Below are positions 47,465 to 55,585 of a stretch of 64,000 bases of DNA, one piece after another. Position 1 is the first letter of the stretch. Each line of letters starts with the position of its first letter. The stretch covers positions 1 to 64,000 of the forward strand of contig JAURZM010000026.1 of the NCBI GenBank assembly GCA_030653385.1, in the 5' to 3' direction. This DNA is from Rubrivivax sp. (GTDB lineage Bacteria > Pseudomonadota > Gammaproteobacteria > Burkholderiales > Burkholderiaceae_C). The position numbers and the translations under genes were made by a program. Under the pieces are notes generated by a model. The model was given only the letters and a program-made list of their open reading frames with translations. It had not been told where the DNA came from and ran no database searches.

Positions 47465-48787
47465 CTACTCCAGCGGTACGGTCAGGGTCGCGGCCACACC
47501 GCCGCCAGCGAGGGCGCGCAGGGCCAGCGATGCACGGTCGCCGTGCATCTGAAGCAGCCTTTCGCGGATGTTGCTCAGGCCCAGGCCACCGCCGCCGGCA
47601 TGGCCTTCGGCGTCAAAGCCGGCACCGTCGTCGGCCACCGTGATGGCCAGCCGGCCGTCTTCGCTGCGGCGCGCCTGCAGCGTCACCCGCACCGGCCCGA
47701 TCTTCGGTTCCGCACCGTGTTTGATCGCGTTTTCCGCCAGCGAGATCAACATCAGCGGCGGGCAACTGGCGCCCAGCAGGTCGGGCGGTGCATCGATGTC
47801 GAAGGACAGGCGTGGCATGCGCGCCACCATCAGCGACAGGTAGGTCCGCACCAGGTCCAGCTGCCCGCCCAGCGTGGCCTCGGCGCCGCCGTCGCTGCGC
47901 AAACGCGGGATGGCCGCGCGCAGGTAGTCGACCAGCCGGTCGACCAGTTCGCTGGCCCGTGCCGGGTCGGTGCGGATGGCGCTGCGCACACCGGCCAGGG
48001 TGTTGAACAGGAAGTGCGGTTCGACCTGCGCGGCCAGCACGCTCAAGCGCATCTCGGCTTCGCGCCGCCGGGCCTGGGCTCGTGCCAGTTCACGCTCGCG
48101 CGCCAGCGTGGCCAGGTCGGCACGCTGGCGTCGCCAGGCCAGCAATCCCAAGCCGCCGCCCAGCATGAAACTGGCCAGGGCGCTGGTGGCGGTGTTGGTC
48201 ATGCTGCCGGTCGGCTTGGGTTCGAGCACCGGCCCGGGGCCACCGCTGGCGACGCGCGAAGCACTTTCGTCGGGGCTGAGCACGGTCACGCCGATGGCCA
48301 TCACCACGCGTCGGCGCTTGCCGGTTTCGTCCACCTGGCCCACTTGTTCGGCCAGCCATCGTTTTATGGGTTCGGCAGCCCAGGCGTGAAAGCCCAGCAC
48401 CGTGCCCATCGTCAGGGCCAGGGCCAGCAGCAAGGCCCCCCACTCGCGGGCCGGGTCCCAGCCCCGTTGCCGCACCCAGGCACACAGCCAGGGCCCCAGC
48501 ACGATGGGCAGCAGCAGTTGCACGGCGACCTGCACCAGGCTACCCAGGGGCAGGTCCTGCCGTGGTCTGTCCAGCCCCATCGGCAGCAGCATCAGCAACA
48601 ACAAGGGCAGGGCCACCGCCAGCCAGACGCGCATGCGAGCCCTCGCCCAGGCCGGGCCGAACACCGGGTAGCGGCGGTAGCGCGTGAACCAGTTGTGGCC
48701 GCTGCCGGACAGCTCCACCGGCAGCGGCTGGTTCAGAGGCTGCAGCAGGCTTGGGCCATCATCGGCCGCGGACAGGGCAAGGGACAT
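47465..48787 (-). CDS. LytS-type sensor histidine kinase
   Basis: A 440-residue membrane kinase. Hydrophobic segments at about residues 52-75 (LAVALPLLLLMLLPMG), 85-105, 115-135 and 190-215 flank a short loop. The His_kinase motif QVEPHFLFNTLAGVRSAIR, near residue 256, carries the phospho-acceptor His. The HATPase has SLAENAIKHG, VADDGAGFDA and GGLGLSNIRERL. It lies 6 bp from the LytR-type regulator, forming a two-component pair. Confidence 0.9.
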   Translation of the reverse strand: MSLALSAADDGPSLLQPLNQPLPVELSGSGHNWFTRYRRYPVFGPAWARARMRVWLAVALPLLLLMLLPMGLDRPRQDLPLGSLVQVAVQLLLPIVLGPWLCAWVRQRGWDPAREWGALLLALALTMGTVLGFHAWAAEPIKRWLAEQVGQVDETGKRRRVVMAIGVTVLSPDESASRVASGGPGPVLEPKPTGSMTNTATSALASFMLGGGLGLLAWRRQRADLATLARERELARAQARRREAEMRLSVLAAQVEPHFLFNTLAGVRSAIRTDPARASELVDRLVDYLRAAIPRLRSDGGAEATLGGQLDLVRTYLSLMVARMPRLSFDIDAPPDLLGASCPPLMLISLAENAIKHGAEPKIGPVRVTLQARRSEDGRLAITVADDGAGFDAEGHAGGGGLGLSNIRERLLQMHGDRASLALRALAGGGVAATLTVPLE

Positions 48788-48948
48788 GCGCGCAAGCGTA
48801 ACGCGGCCCGGCGGCGGCGGTGTGGCGCTGCGACGAGACCGTGCCCGTGCTGACCAGCCACCTGTGCGCGGCGACAGAGTGCCGCAGGGTGCCAGCCGCG
48901 ACTGCGCTAAGCTGCGCGCGCCTTGACGCTGGAACCCGCGAACCCACC

Positions 48949-49026
48949 ATGTTCAACACCGCGATGGCCCGCAGCCGGCCCATGCCCCGGCTGCCCGCGC
49001 AGCGCCTGACGGCCAGCGCCGCATGA
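48949..49026 (+). CDS. Possible 25-codon ORF coupled to the small membrane protein
   Basis: ATG at 48949 opens a 25-codon frame (MFNTAMARSRPMPRLPAQ...) that ends with TGA overlapping the ATG of the next gene at 49023-49026. The ribosome-binding region contains GGAAC only, so it is weak. It may be a leader or chance. Confidence 0.22.
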   Translation: MFNTAMARSRPMPRLPAQRLTASAA

Positions 49027-49292
49027 AGCTGTCTCGGCTGTGGCAGCCCCGCCGCCTGCTGTTCTGGCAGTGGGTGATGTTCAACGTGCTGTCGTCGGTG
49101 TGCACCTGGGCGCTGCACACGCTGCCGCTGAACACCGTGGGGCTGCTGCTGGTGGGCGGGGTGGCGCTGCTGAACGTGGGCTTCGGCCTGCTGGCGGCGT
49201 GGCTGCTGGTGCGCGACGAACCGCCGCCGTCGGCCGTTCAGGGCAGCGGCATGTCGGGTTCCTCGGCCAGCACGGCCAGCACTTCGGAGTGA
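49023..49292 (+). CDS. Small two-helix membrane protein of unknown function
   Basis: An 89-residue protein with two hydrophobic segments (LLFWQWVMFNVLSSVCTWAL and VGLLLVGGVALLNVGFGLLA) and a Ser/Pro-rich tail. The last 55 bp overlap the 3' end of the antisense DUF599 gene, and the tail is encoded in the overlap. A 25-codon frame starting at 48949 overlaps its start (ATGA), a possible coupled leader. No family is recognised. Confidence 0.6.
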   Translation: MKLSRLWQPRRLLFWQWVMFNVLSSVCTWALHTLPLNTVGLLLVGGVALLNVGFGLLAAWLLVRDEPPPSAVQGSGMSGSSASTASTSE

Positions 49293-49963
49293 AACTCGCG
49301 CCGGTACAAGATCCACAGCACCCCGGCCGTGCCAGCCATGAAGGCCCAGGCTGAAAAGAACCAGGCGGTGGCCGCAAAGGCCATGTAGTAAGCGCGCAGG
49401 CCGTCGTTGAAGGTCTCGGCAGCCAGGCCCATGACGCGGCCGGCGCGGCTGGCAAAAGCCGAGCGATGGGCTTCATCGACCCAGCTCAGGTGGTCGGGTG
49501 CGGCGGCCACCAGCAGCGCGCCGAAGCTGTACTGGCGCAGGCTCCAGGTGAAGCGGAAAAACGCGTAGACAAAAATCGCCGCCAGCAGCACCAGCTTCAG
49601 GTCGAAGACCACCGTCGAGGTGTGCACCGCAAACGGAATCTCGCGCACCAGTTCGCTGGCCCTTTCGGTGGCCGACAGCACCGCCAGCAAACCACCGATG
49701 ATGAGAATGGTGGTGGAGGCAAAAAACGAAGGGCTGGTGGACAGGTTCTGCACCACCACGCCGTCGAGCACGCGGTTGTCGCGCCAGGTGGTCTGGCGCA
49801 TCCAGCGGGTGCGTTCGCGGTTGCTCAGGGCCAGCACCGACGGCCGCACCTCGGCGCGCCGTTTGGCCCACATCGCGTAACCGGCCCAGCCGGCAAAAAA
49901 CACCGCCAGTGCCAGCCAGTCGGGCCAGGGCAGCAGCGATAGGGCGATGGTCAGGGTGTTCAT
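49238..49963 (-). CDS. DUF599 family membrane protein
   Basis: A 241-residue protein with four hydrophobic segments: residues about 13-32 (WLALAVFFAGWAGYAMWA), 85-105 (TILIIGGLLAVLS), 120-140 (LVLLAAIFVYAFFRF) and 195-215 (AATAWFFSAWAFMAGTA). The conserved pieces RTRWMRQTTWRDNRVLDG and SFFASTTILIIGG match DUF599. Function is unknown. It overlaps the convergent small membrane gene. Confidence 0.85.
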   Translation of the reverse strand: MNTLTIALSLLPWPDWLALAVFFAGWAGYAMWAKRRAEVRPSVLALSNRERTRWMRQTTWRDNRVLDGVVVQNLSTSPSFFASTTILIIGGLLAVLSATERASELVREIPFAVHTSTVVFDLKLVLLAAIFVYAFFRFTWSLRQYSFGALLVAAAPDHLSWVDEAHRSAFASRAGRVMGLAAETFNDGLRAYYMAFAATAWFFSAWAFMAGTAGVLWILYRREFHSEVLAVLAEEPDMPLP

Positions 49964-49980
49964 GGCCGCGACTGTATAGC

Positions 49981-50016
49981 CGCCGCCCGCGCCGCCCGTG
50001 CCGCCCGTGCCGCCCG
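49981..50016. repeat. Four 9-bp tandem repeats
   Basis: Four consecutive units of (C/T)GCCGCCCG at 49981-49989, 49990-49998, 49999-50007 and 50008-50016. They lie just upstream of the DUF599 start and downstream of the flavodoxin gene on the same strand. A copy-number change here would alter spacing only. Confidence 0.85.
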
Positions 50017-50033
50017 CAAGAGCGGCGCAGGCT

Positions 50034-50588
50034 TCACTTGGCCAGCCGCGCCGTGGCCGCGGCCACCCGTTGGCCGAAGACCTTGGCGGTGGCGATGTCG
50101 CCCGGCACCATTTCGTCGGCCGACGCGTCAGACGGGGTCACGGTCAGCAGACCCGCATAACCGCCGACGTTGTTGATGTCGTCGCGGGTCGCGGCCTTGG
50201 AATTGGGCGCCTGCATGCCCATGCCCACCCACAACATGCCGTGCTGCTGGCTCAAGGTGAACTCGTACTGCAGGGTCGAGAACTTGTCGCCGTTGAGCGT
50301 GGCGCTGTTGGTGAAGCCGGCAGCCAGCTTGTCCTTCCAGCCCATCGCAAACCACACCTTCGACGACGCGTCGGCGAACTTCTTGAACTGCCAGCTGGGG
50401 CCGCCCATGTAGGTGGGCGTGCCGAAGACGATGGTGTCCGCCGCAGCCAGCTGTTCCCAGCCGCCGGCTGGCAGATTGCCTTCGGCGTCGATGGCCAGCA
50501 GCGTGCCGCCGCTGCCTTCGGCCACGGCTTGTGCCACCTTGGCGGTGTGGCCGTAGCCGCTGTGAAAGACGATGACGATCTTGCTCAT
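50034..50588 (-). CDS. Flavodoxin-like NAD(P)H:quinone oxidoreductase (WrbA-like)
   Basis: A 184-residue flavoprotein. The N-terminal FMN phosphate loop is IVFHSGYGHTAKVAQAV, followed by the isoalloxazine loop FGTPTYMGGPSWQFKKF and the Gly-rich LWVGMGMQAPN segment. It probably makes two-electron reductions of quinones to limit oxidative stress. A GAGGAAG site precedes the ATG. It follows the pirin gene by 49 bp on the same strand. Confidence 0.85.
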   Translation of the reverse strand: MSKIVIVFHSGYGHTAKVAQAVAEGSGGTLLAIDAEGNLPAGGWEQLAAADTIVFGTPTYMGGPSWQFKKFADASSKVWFAMGWKDKLAAGFTNSATLNGDKFSTLQYEFTLSQQHGMLWVGMGMQAPNSKAATRDDINNVGGYAGLLTVTPSDASADEMVPGDIATAKVFGQRVAAATARLAK

Positions 50589-50637
50589 GGAAAACTTCCT
50601 CGGGATTGAACGGGGTTGAAAGAACGGGGTGGCAGGG

Positions 50638-51417
50638 TCAAGGGATCAGGTCGAAGACCAGCACTTCGGCGTTTTCCCCACCTTCGATGACGAGCCGGTT
50701 TTCCTGGTCCAGGCGCAAGGCATCACCGCCCCGCAGTGGCTGGCCGTTGACACGCAGGCTGCCGCGGACCAGGTGCACGTAGGTGATGCGCTGCGGGTCC
50801 AGCAACAGCTCGGCACGCTCTGCGCCGTGGAACAGGCCGGCGTGAATCGCCGCGTCGGCGTGAATGGTCACCGACCCTTCACGGCCGTCGTTCGAAGCCA
50901 CCAGGCGCAGCTGGCCACGTTTGCTGTCGGCGCTGAAGTGCTTCTGTTCGTAGCCGGGTTCGATGCCGGCACGGTCGGGCAGCACCCAGATCTGCAGGAA
51001 GTGCGTTTCGCCGGCGCTGTCGTGGTTGAACTCGCTGTGGCGCACGCCGGTGCCTGCGCTCATGCGTTGCACATCGCCGGGGCGGATGACACCGTGATTG
51101 CCGTTGCCCAGCCCGCCGCCGGGCCGCCCCAAGGCGGGCACGCCCCCCTGGGGGGCCGACGCCGAAGGCGTCTTGGGGGCCATGTCGTCCTTGTGTGCCA
51201 GGGCGCCGTCGAGCACGTAGCTGACGATCTCCATGTCGCGGTGGCCATGCGTGCCAAAGCCGGTGCCGGCTGCGATGCGGTCTTCGTTGATGACACGCAG
51301 GTTGCCCACGCCCATGTGGCGAGGATCGTGGTAGTCGGCGAAGGAAAAGCTGTGGAAACTCTTGAGCCAGCCATGGTCGGCAAAACCGCGGTCGGCTGAT
51401 TTGCGCAGGGTGATCAT
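50638..51417 (-). CDS. Pirin family protein carrying an in-frame repeat-derived insertion
   Basis: A 259-residue bicupin protein; YhhW-type homologues have about 231 residues. Cupin metal ligands are in GFGTHGHRDMEIVSYVL and AGTGVRHSEFN (three His and a Glu region). Family members act as quercetinase-like enzymes or redox sensors. Residues 80-103 (APKTPSASAPQGGVPALGR and following) interrupt the loop between HKDDM and GNGNHGVIRPGDVQ and have no counterpart in the family. The DNA behind them (51109-51180) matches the dispersed repeat seen at 21483 and 26361. ATG at 51417 has AAGGAG 7 bp upstream. Confidence 0.88.
   Translation of the reverse strand: MITLRKSADRGFADHGWLKSFHSFSFADYHDPRHMGVGNLRVINEDRIAAGTGFGTHGHRDMEIVSYVLDGALAHKDDMAPKTPSASAPQGGVPALGRPGGGLGNGNHGVIRPGDVQRMSAGTGVRHSEFNHDSAGETHFLQIWVLPDRAGIEPGYEQKHFSADSKRGQLRLVASNDGREGSVTIHADAAIHAGLFHGAERAELLLDPQRITYVHLVRGSLRVNGQPLRGGDALRLDQENRLVIEGGENAEVLVFDLIP
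51109..51180 (-). repeat. Dispersed GC-rich repeat, short copy C inside the pirin gene
   Basis: Read on the minus strand it begins GCCCCCAAGACGCC and continues through GGCCCCCCAGGGGGGCG, matching the order of copies A and B (GCCCCCA, short hairpin, CCCCCCAAGG). A perfect GACGCC-TTC-GGCGTC hairpin lies at 51158-51172. Its length of 72 bp keeps the pirin reading frame open. Confidence 0.72.
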
Positions 51418-51509
51418 CGAGGTGCTCCTTGTGTGGGTTTCACTGTAGGCAGGGCAACCTTCCGCGCGGCTGACCACGCTTGACGAGCGCGTTCAAATAA
51501 GATGAAGCC

Positions 51510-52496
51510 ATGCCCGACCGCATCAACGCCCTGACCCCCGAAGCCCTGGTGATGATGGACACCATCGCCCGCACGGGCAGCTTTGCCGCTGCCGCCCGTG
51601 AACTGGGCAAGGTGCCTTCGGCACTGACCTACAGCGTGCGCCAGCTCGAAGAAGCGCTGGACGTGCTGCTCTTCGACCGCAGCTCGCGCCAGGCGCAGCT
51701 GACCGCCGCCGGCACCGAACTGCTGAACGAAGGGCGGCGCCTGCTGCAGGAAATGGACGCCGTCAGCAACCGCGTGCGGCGTGTGGCCAAGGGCTGGGAA
51801 GCGCAGCTGGCCATCAGCGTGGAAGACGTCCTCTCGCAGCCGACCCTGTTCGACCTGGTGCAGGACTTCTGCGCCATCTGCGACGGCAGCGCCGGCGAAA
51901 ACGCGCCGCCCGCACACGGCACACGCCTGCGGCTGCGCACCGACGTGCTCACCGGCACCTGGGAAGCGCTGGTCACGCGGCAAGTCGACCTGGCCATCGG
52001 CGTGTCGGCGCAGCATGCCAACCCGGGTGGCATCGAACTGCGGCCCTTGGGTGACCTGCCCTTTGTCTATTGCATGGCGCCGCACCACCCGCTGGCATCG
52101 GCCAGCGAACCGCTGAACGATGCTCAACTGGTGCACCACCGCGCCGTCGCCGTGGCCGACAGCGCGCAGCACCTGACGCCGATGACGGTGAACTTGCTGC
52201 CCGGCCAGGACGTGTTGACCGTGCCCGACATGCGCACCAAGCTCGAAGCGCTGCTGCGCTGCCTGGGCTGCGGCTACGTGCCCGAGCCGCTGGCACGCCC
52301 GCACCTGGAAGCCGGCCGCCTGGTGGCCAAGGCCACCGCACGCGGGCCTTTCGGCGCCAGCATCCACTACGCCTGGCGTGCTGAACATGGGCCGCTGGGC
52401 CTGGGCCGGGCACTGCAGTGGTGGCTGACGCGGCTGGAAAGCCCGGCCACGCGCCAGGCGCTGCTGGACCGCCACGCCGGGCGACTGGGGCCTTGA
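51510..52496 (+). CDS. LysR family transcriptional regulator
   Basis: A 328-residue regulator. The N-terminal helix-turn-helix (about residues 8-66) has [33 protein letters not shown]. The periplasmic-binding-like effector domain follows (about 95-300). It is divergent from the pirin-flavodoxin genes with a 92-bp intergenic gap, so it probably controls them in the usual LysR manner. Its stop overlaps the TTG start of gluQ (TTGA at 52493-52496). Confidence 0.9.
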   Translation: MPDRINALTPEALVMMDTIARTGSFAAAARELGKVPSALTYSVRQLEEALDVLLFDRSSRQAQLTAAGTELLNEGRRLLQEMDAVSNRVRRVAKGWEAQLAISVEDVLSQPTLFDLVQDFCAICDGSAGENAPPAHGTRLRLRTDVLTGTWEALVTRQVDLAIGVSAQHANPGGIELRPLGDLPFVYCMAPHHPLASASEPLNDAQLVHHRAVAVADSAQHLTPMTVNLLPGQDVLTVPDMRTKLEALLRCLGCGYVPEPLARPHLEAGRLVAKATARGPFGASIHYAWRAEHGPLGLGRALQWWLTRLESPATRQALLDRHAGRLGP

Positions 52497-53404
52497 GTCC
52501 GACCGACAGCCGAAGCGTTGGCCGTTGCCGCGGCCGTTTTGCACCGTCGCCCACCGGGCCGCTGCATGCCGGTTCGCTGGTGGCCGCGCTGGCCAGCTGG
52601 CTGGACGTGCGTGCTCAGAGCGGCGACTGGCTCGTGCGCATCGAAGACGTGGACACCCCACGCTGTGTGCCGGGTGCGGCCGAACACATCCTGCAGCAGT
52701 TGGCCAGTTGCGGCTTGCTGCCCGACGAAGCACCGATGTGGCAGAGCCAGCGTGGCGATGCCTACGCAAAGTCGCTGCAGAAGCTGCTGGTGTCGGGCCA
52801 CGCTTTCCCCTGCGCCTGCACGCGCAAGGACATCGACGATGCGCTGCTCGCGCGCGGCTTGCCGCACCAGCGTTTCGGCGAACGAGTTTACCCAGGCACC
52901 TGCCGCCAGGGACTGCAGGGCAAGCCGGCGCGTGCCGTGCGCCTGCGGGCCGAAGGGGTGGTGCACTGGACCGACCGTCGTTTGGGTCCGCAGCAACAGG
53001 ACGTGGGCGTCCAGGTCGGCGACTTCGTGCTGAAACGTGCCGATGGCCTGTGGGCTTACCAGCTGGCGGTGGTGGTGGACGATGCGGCGCAAGGCATCAC
53101 GCATGTCGTGCGTGGGGAGGATCTGGCCGACAACACGGCGCGCCAGGTCCTGCTGCAGCGTGCATTGGGTGTCTGCACGCCGGCCTACCTGCACACCCCG
53201 CTGGTGCTGGCCGCCGACGGCCACAAGCTGAGCAAGCAGAACGGCGCACAGGCACTGGACCTGAGCTCGCCGTTGCAAACCTTGAAGCAGGCGGCACAGG
53301 TGCTGGGCTTGCCGGCCTGCGAAGCACCGACCGTGGCCGAAGCGCTGGCGGTCTGGGTGGCAGCCTGGCGCTTTGCGCTCCGATTGGCGGTGGGTCCTCC
53401 CTGA
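52493..53404 (+). CDS. gluQ: Glutamyl-queuosine tRNA(Asp) synthetase
   Basis: A 303-residue truncated class I glutamyl-tRNA synthetase that glutamylates queuosine 34 of tRNA-Asp. The HIGH-like motif is [13 protein letters not shown], the zinc-site Cys are in FPCACTRKD and VYPGTC, and the KMSKS-like motif is GHKLSKQNG. The anticodon-binding domain of GluRS is absent, as in GluQRS. The TTG start at 52493 overlaps the LysR stop and gives the expected N-terminus (residues [14 protein letters not shown]). Confidence 0.92.
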   Translation: MSPTDSRSVGRCRGRFAPSPTGPLHAGSLVAALASWLDVRAQSGDWLVRIEDVDTPRCVPGAAEHILQQLASCGLLPDEAPMWQSQRGDAYAKSLQKLLVSGHAFPCACTRKDIDDALLARGLPHQRFGERVYPGTCRQGLQGKPARAVRLRAEGVVHWTDRRLGPQQQDVGVQVGDFVLKRADGLWAYQLAVVVDDAAQGITHVVRGEDLADNTARQVLLQRALGVCTPAYLHTPLVLAADGHKLSKQNGAQALDLSSPLQTLKQAAQVLGLPACEAPTVAEALAVWVAAWRFALRLAVGPP

Positions 53405-53473
53405 ACGCCGGGTTCCGGTAAAGCCAGGGGTGGCATCAAAGGCCTCGGTTCGACGCCACCCCGAGGCAAACGG

Positions 53474-53842
53474 TCAGTTGCGGTCCGCGCGAGCGGCGCG
53501 CTCGCTGTCCATGCCGCTGCCCATGCCGCTGCCGTCGCGTGACATGGTCGAGCCGCTGCCGGACGTGCTGTTCGACGAGCCGCTGGTGGAGTTGTCACGC
53601 GTCGTGCCGATGGTGCCGCTGTCACGCGTGGTGTCGGTCGACGGGGTGTTGATCGTGCCCGTGGTGCTGCGGTTGCTGGAGTCCATCGGCGCACCTTGTG
53701 TCGTGGTCCTGTTCTGCAGTTCGGGTGCGGTGGCCCGTCCGGTGGGGCTGGTGGTGCTGCTGGTCTGGGCATAGGCGATGCCGATCACGCTGACGACCGA
53801 GGCGGCCACGATCGACGAAACGAAAAACTTGCTTGCATTCAT
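53474..53842 (-). CDS. Exported Ser/Thr/Gly-rich low-complexity protein
   Basis: A 122-residue protein with an N-terminal signal peptide (FFVSSIVAASVVSVIGIAYA-like) followed by about 95 residues dominated by Ser, Thr, Gly and Asn (for example GTINTPSTDTTRDSGTI). It should be unfolded in the periplasm or outside. CAGGAG precedes the ATG at 53842. I recognise no domain. The GC-rich shadow frame upstream is not used. Confidence 0.65.
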   Translation of the reverse strand: MNASKFFVSSIVAASVVSVIGIAYAQTSSTTSPTGRATAPELQNRTTTQGAPMDSSNRSTTGTINTPSTDTTRDSGTIGTTRDNSTSGSSNSTSGSGSTMSRDGSGMGSGMDSERAARADRN

Positions 53843-53868
53843 GAGACTGCTCCTGAGTTTCCAAATGG

Positions 53869-53885
53869 GTGGCCGGAATGGCCAC
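53869..53885 (-). promoter_or_regulatory. Hairpin in the 5' leader of the Ser/Thr-rich gene
   Basis: GTGGCC at 53869-53874 pairs with GGCCAC at 53880-53885 around a five-base loop, 27 bp upstream of the ATG at 53842 on the minus strand. It could influence translation. The rest of the 53843-54137 gap has no other gene I can support. Confidence 0.3.
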
Positions 53886-54137
53886 TGAAATAACAAGTTA
53901 ATCGCCGTGCTCGCCTGGGTCTGTGCTTCACCGCACCCGCGAACCGAATCAGGGTGATTCGACGCGGCAATTTGATCAGCTGGCCTCGGTGCCCGCCCAG
54001 TGTTCGCTGGTGAACAGACCGGGGCGGCAGACACGCGCAGACTGGTGCTCGCGCCGATGGCTTGCCCACCACGCAGGCCTTGCAAGCGGCTCTGGTGCCC
54101 TTCACCAGAAGCGTCACCCTTCCGAACCGGCATCGAC

Positions 54138-54830
54138 ATGAACCAGGCACAGAATCAACTCATCAGATTGCTCCCCGTGTTGGCTCGCCGCTCTTTGCTG
54201 GAAGCCTGCGAGCCGGTGCAGTTGACGTTGGGCGAGGTGCTCCAGGAACGCGGGGAAACGGCGCGTCATGCCTACTTCCCGGTGGATGCGTTTGTGTCGC
54301 TCATCTGCAGCATCGACAGGGAGCCTGGTGTGGAGGTGGGCATGGTCGGCCGCGAAGGCATGGTGGGCACGGCCTTGGTTCTGGGCGGCGCCACCGCACC
54401 CATGCGCGCCCTGGTGCAAGGTTCGGGTTCGGCATGGCGCATCACGGCCGTCAATCTGCGGCGCGAGATCGGCCGCAGCCCGGCGCTCAAGCAAAGGCTG
54501 GACCGCTACCTGAGTGTGCTGATGTCACAGCAGTCCACCGGGGCTGCCTGTCTGCGGCATCACCCGATCGGCCCACGGCTGGCGCGTTGGTTGTTGATGA
54601 GCCAGGACCGGGCGCATGCCGACCAGTTTCGCATCACCCAGCAGTTCATTGCCTACATGCTGGGCGTCAGGCGGGTGGGTATCACTGGCGCAGCCAGCGG
54701 GCTGCAACGTGGGGGTCTCATCGAGTACCACCGTGGCGAGATCAAGGTGCTCGACCGCAAGGGCCTGCAAGCGGCCTCGTGCAGTTGTTATGCCTCGGAC
54801 CGCAAGACCTACGCCGAGGCAATGTGCTGA
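54138..54830 (+). CDS. Crp/Fnr-like transcriptional regulator with degenerate nucleotide site
   Basis: A 230-residue regulator. The cNMP-like beta roll occupies residues about 20-130, but the phosphate cassette (FGE...RxA in CRP) is replaced by GREGMVGTALVLGG, so cyclic nucleotide binding is unlikely. A C-terminal winged helix-turn-helix covers about 160-220 (ITQQFIAYMLGVRRVGITGA, ...GLIEYHRGEIKVLDRKGL). Signal and targets are unknown; it may regulate the adjacent Ser/Thr-rich gene. ATG at 54138 matches the family N-terminus. Confidence 0.82.
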   Translation: MNQAQNQLIRLLPVLARRSLLEACEPVQLTLGEVLQERGETARHAYFPVDAFVSLICSIDREPGVEVGMVGREGMVGTALVLGGATAPMRALVQGSGSAWRITAVNLRREIGRSPALKQRLDRYLSVLMSQQSTGAACLRHHPIGPRLARWLLMSQDRAHADQFRITQQFIAYMLGVRRVGITGAASGLQRGGLIEYHRGEIKVLDRKGLQAASCSCYASDRKTYAEAMC

Positions 54831-54859
54831 TGGTCAGGCGGCAAGTGCCTGTGCCCATC

Positions 54860-55045
54860 GCACCGCGGATGTTCATGGCCGCCAGGCCGACCTGCAGCGC
54901 CACCAGCGCAGTGCCGCCGACGTGCCAACCCCAGGCGATCCACATCACATTGCTGGCCAGGAAGAGCCAGAAGCCCAGGTTGCGCCGCGCCAGCTTGTCC
55001 GAAGCCACCAACCATGCGACGAACAACGTGAGGCGATGACTGCAA
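54860..55045 (-). pseudogene. Possible remnant of a small membrane protein gene
   Basis: On the minus strand an open frame encodes LFVAWLVASDKLARRN, then a helix-like NLGFWLFLASNVMWIAWGWH and then LVALQVGLAAMNIRG, which has the look of a small two-helix membrane protein. No ATG, GTG or well-placed ribosome-binding site precedes it; the nearest option is a TTG inside the first helix. This stretch is most of the 346-bp gap between the Crp-like gene and the FKBP gene; the remainder holds nothing else I can support. Confidence 0.3.
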
Positions 55046-55176
55046 CCCCGACCCCTTGACCGGTACGCCCGGCGTCCAGCCGCTGGACACCGGCGGTGGG
55101 TGCGTCTTTGGCGCCGCTCGGGCGGGTTGGCAGTCCCTGGCATCATTCGCAGCTTTGCCCCAACAGGAGAAACCGA

Positions 55177-55521
55177 ATGACCACCCTGCAGTCCGAAGAC
55201 ACCACCGTTGGCAGCGGCGCCGAAGCCCAGGTCGGCCAGCGCGTGAAGGTGCACTACACCGGCTGGCTCTACGACCCCACGGCCAGCAACAACCGCGGCA
55301 AGAAGTTCGACAGCAGCAAGGACCGCGGCCAGCCTTTCAGCTTCGGCTTGGGCGGCGGTGAGGTCATCCGCGGCTGGGACGAAGGTGTGCAGGGCATGAA
55401 GGTGGGCGGCACCCGCGTGTTGACCATTCCACCCGAGATGGGCTACGGCGCACGCGGTGCAGGCGGCGTCATTCCGCCGAATGCGACGCTGGTGTTCGAG
55501 GTCGAACTGCTCGGCGTCTGA
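55177..55521 (+). CDS. FKBP-type peptidyl-prolyl cis-trans isomerase
   Basis: A 114-residue cytoplasmic isomerase. The FKBP motifs [31 protein letters not shown] and [20 protein letters not shown] are complete. AGGAG precedes the ATG at 55177. A terminator follows at 55541. Confidence 0.93.
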   Translation: MTTLQSEDTTVGSGAEAQVGQRVKVHYTGWLYDPTASNNRGKKFDSSKDRGQPFSFGLGGGEVIRGWDEGVQGMKVGGTRVLTIPPEMGYGARGAGGVIPPNATLVFEVELLGV

Positions 55522-55540
55522 CACGCGTTCAGCCCATGAA

Positions 55541-55565
55541 AAAACGGCGCCGAGGCGCCGTTTTT
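55541..55565. terminator. Bidirectional Rho-independent terminator
   Basis: AAAACGGCGCC... and GGCGCCGTTTTT form a palindromic stem centred at about 55552 (CGGCGCC at 55545-55551 with GGCGCCG at 55554-55560), with an A run before and a T run after. It can serve the FKBP gene on the plus strand and the RhlE gene on the minus strand, which end on either side. Confidence 0.88.
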
Positions 55566-55585
55566 CTGTGTCGTGAGCCGGGGGC

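Noticed and set aside
49981..50016. The 9-bp tandem array as a CRISPR
   Set aside because: There are no spacers, the units are contiguous, and no cas gene is near.
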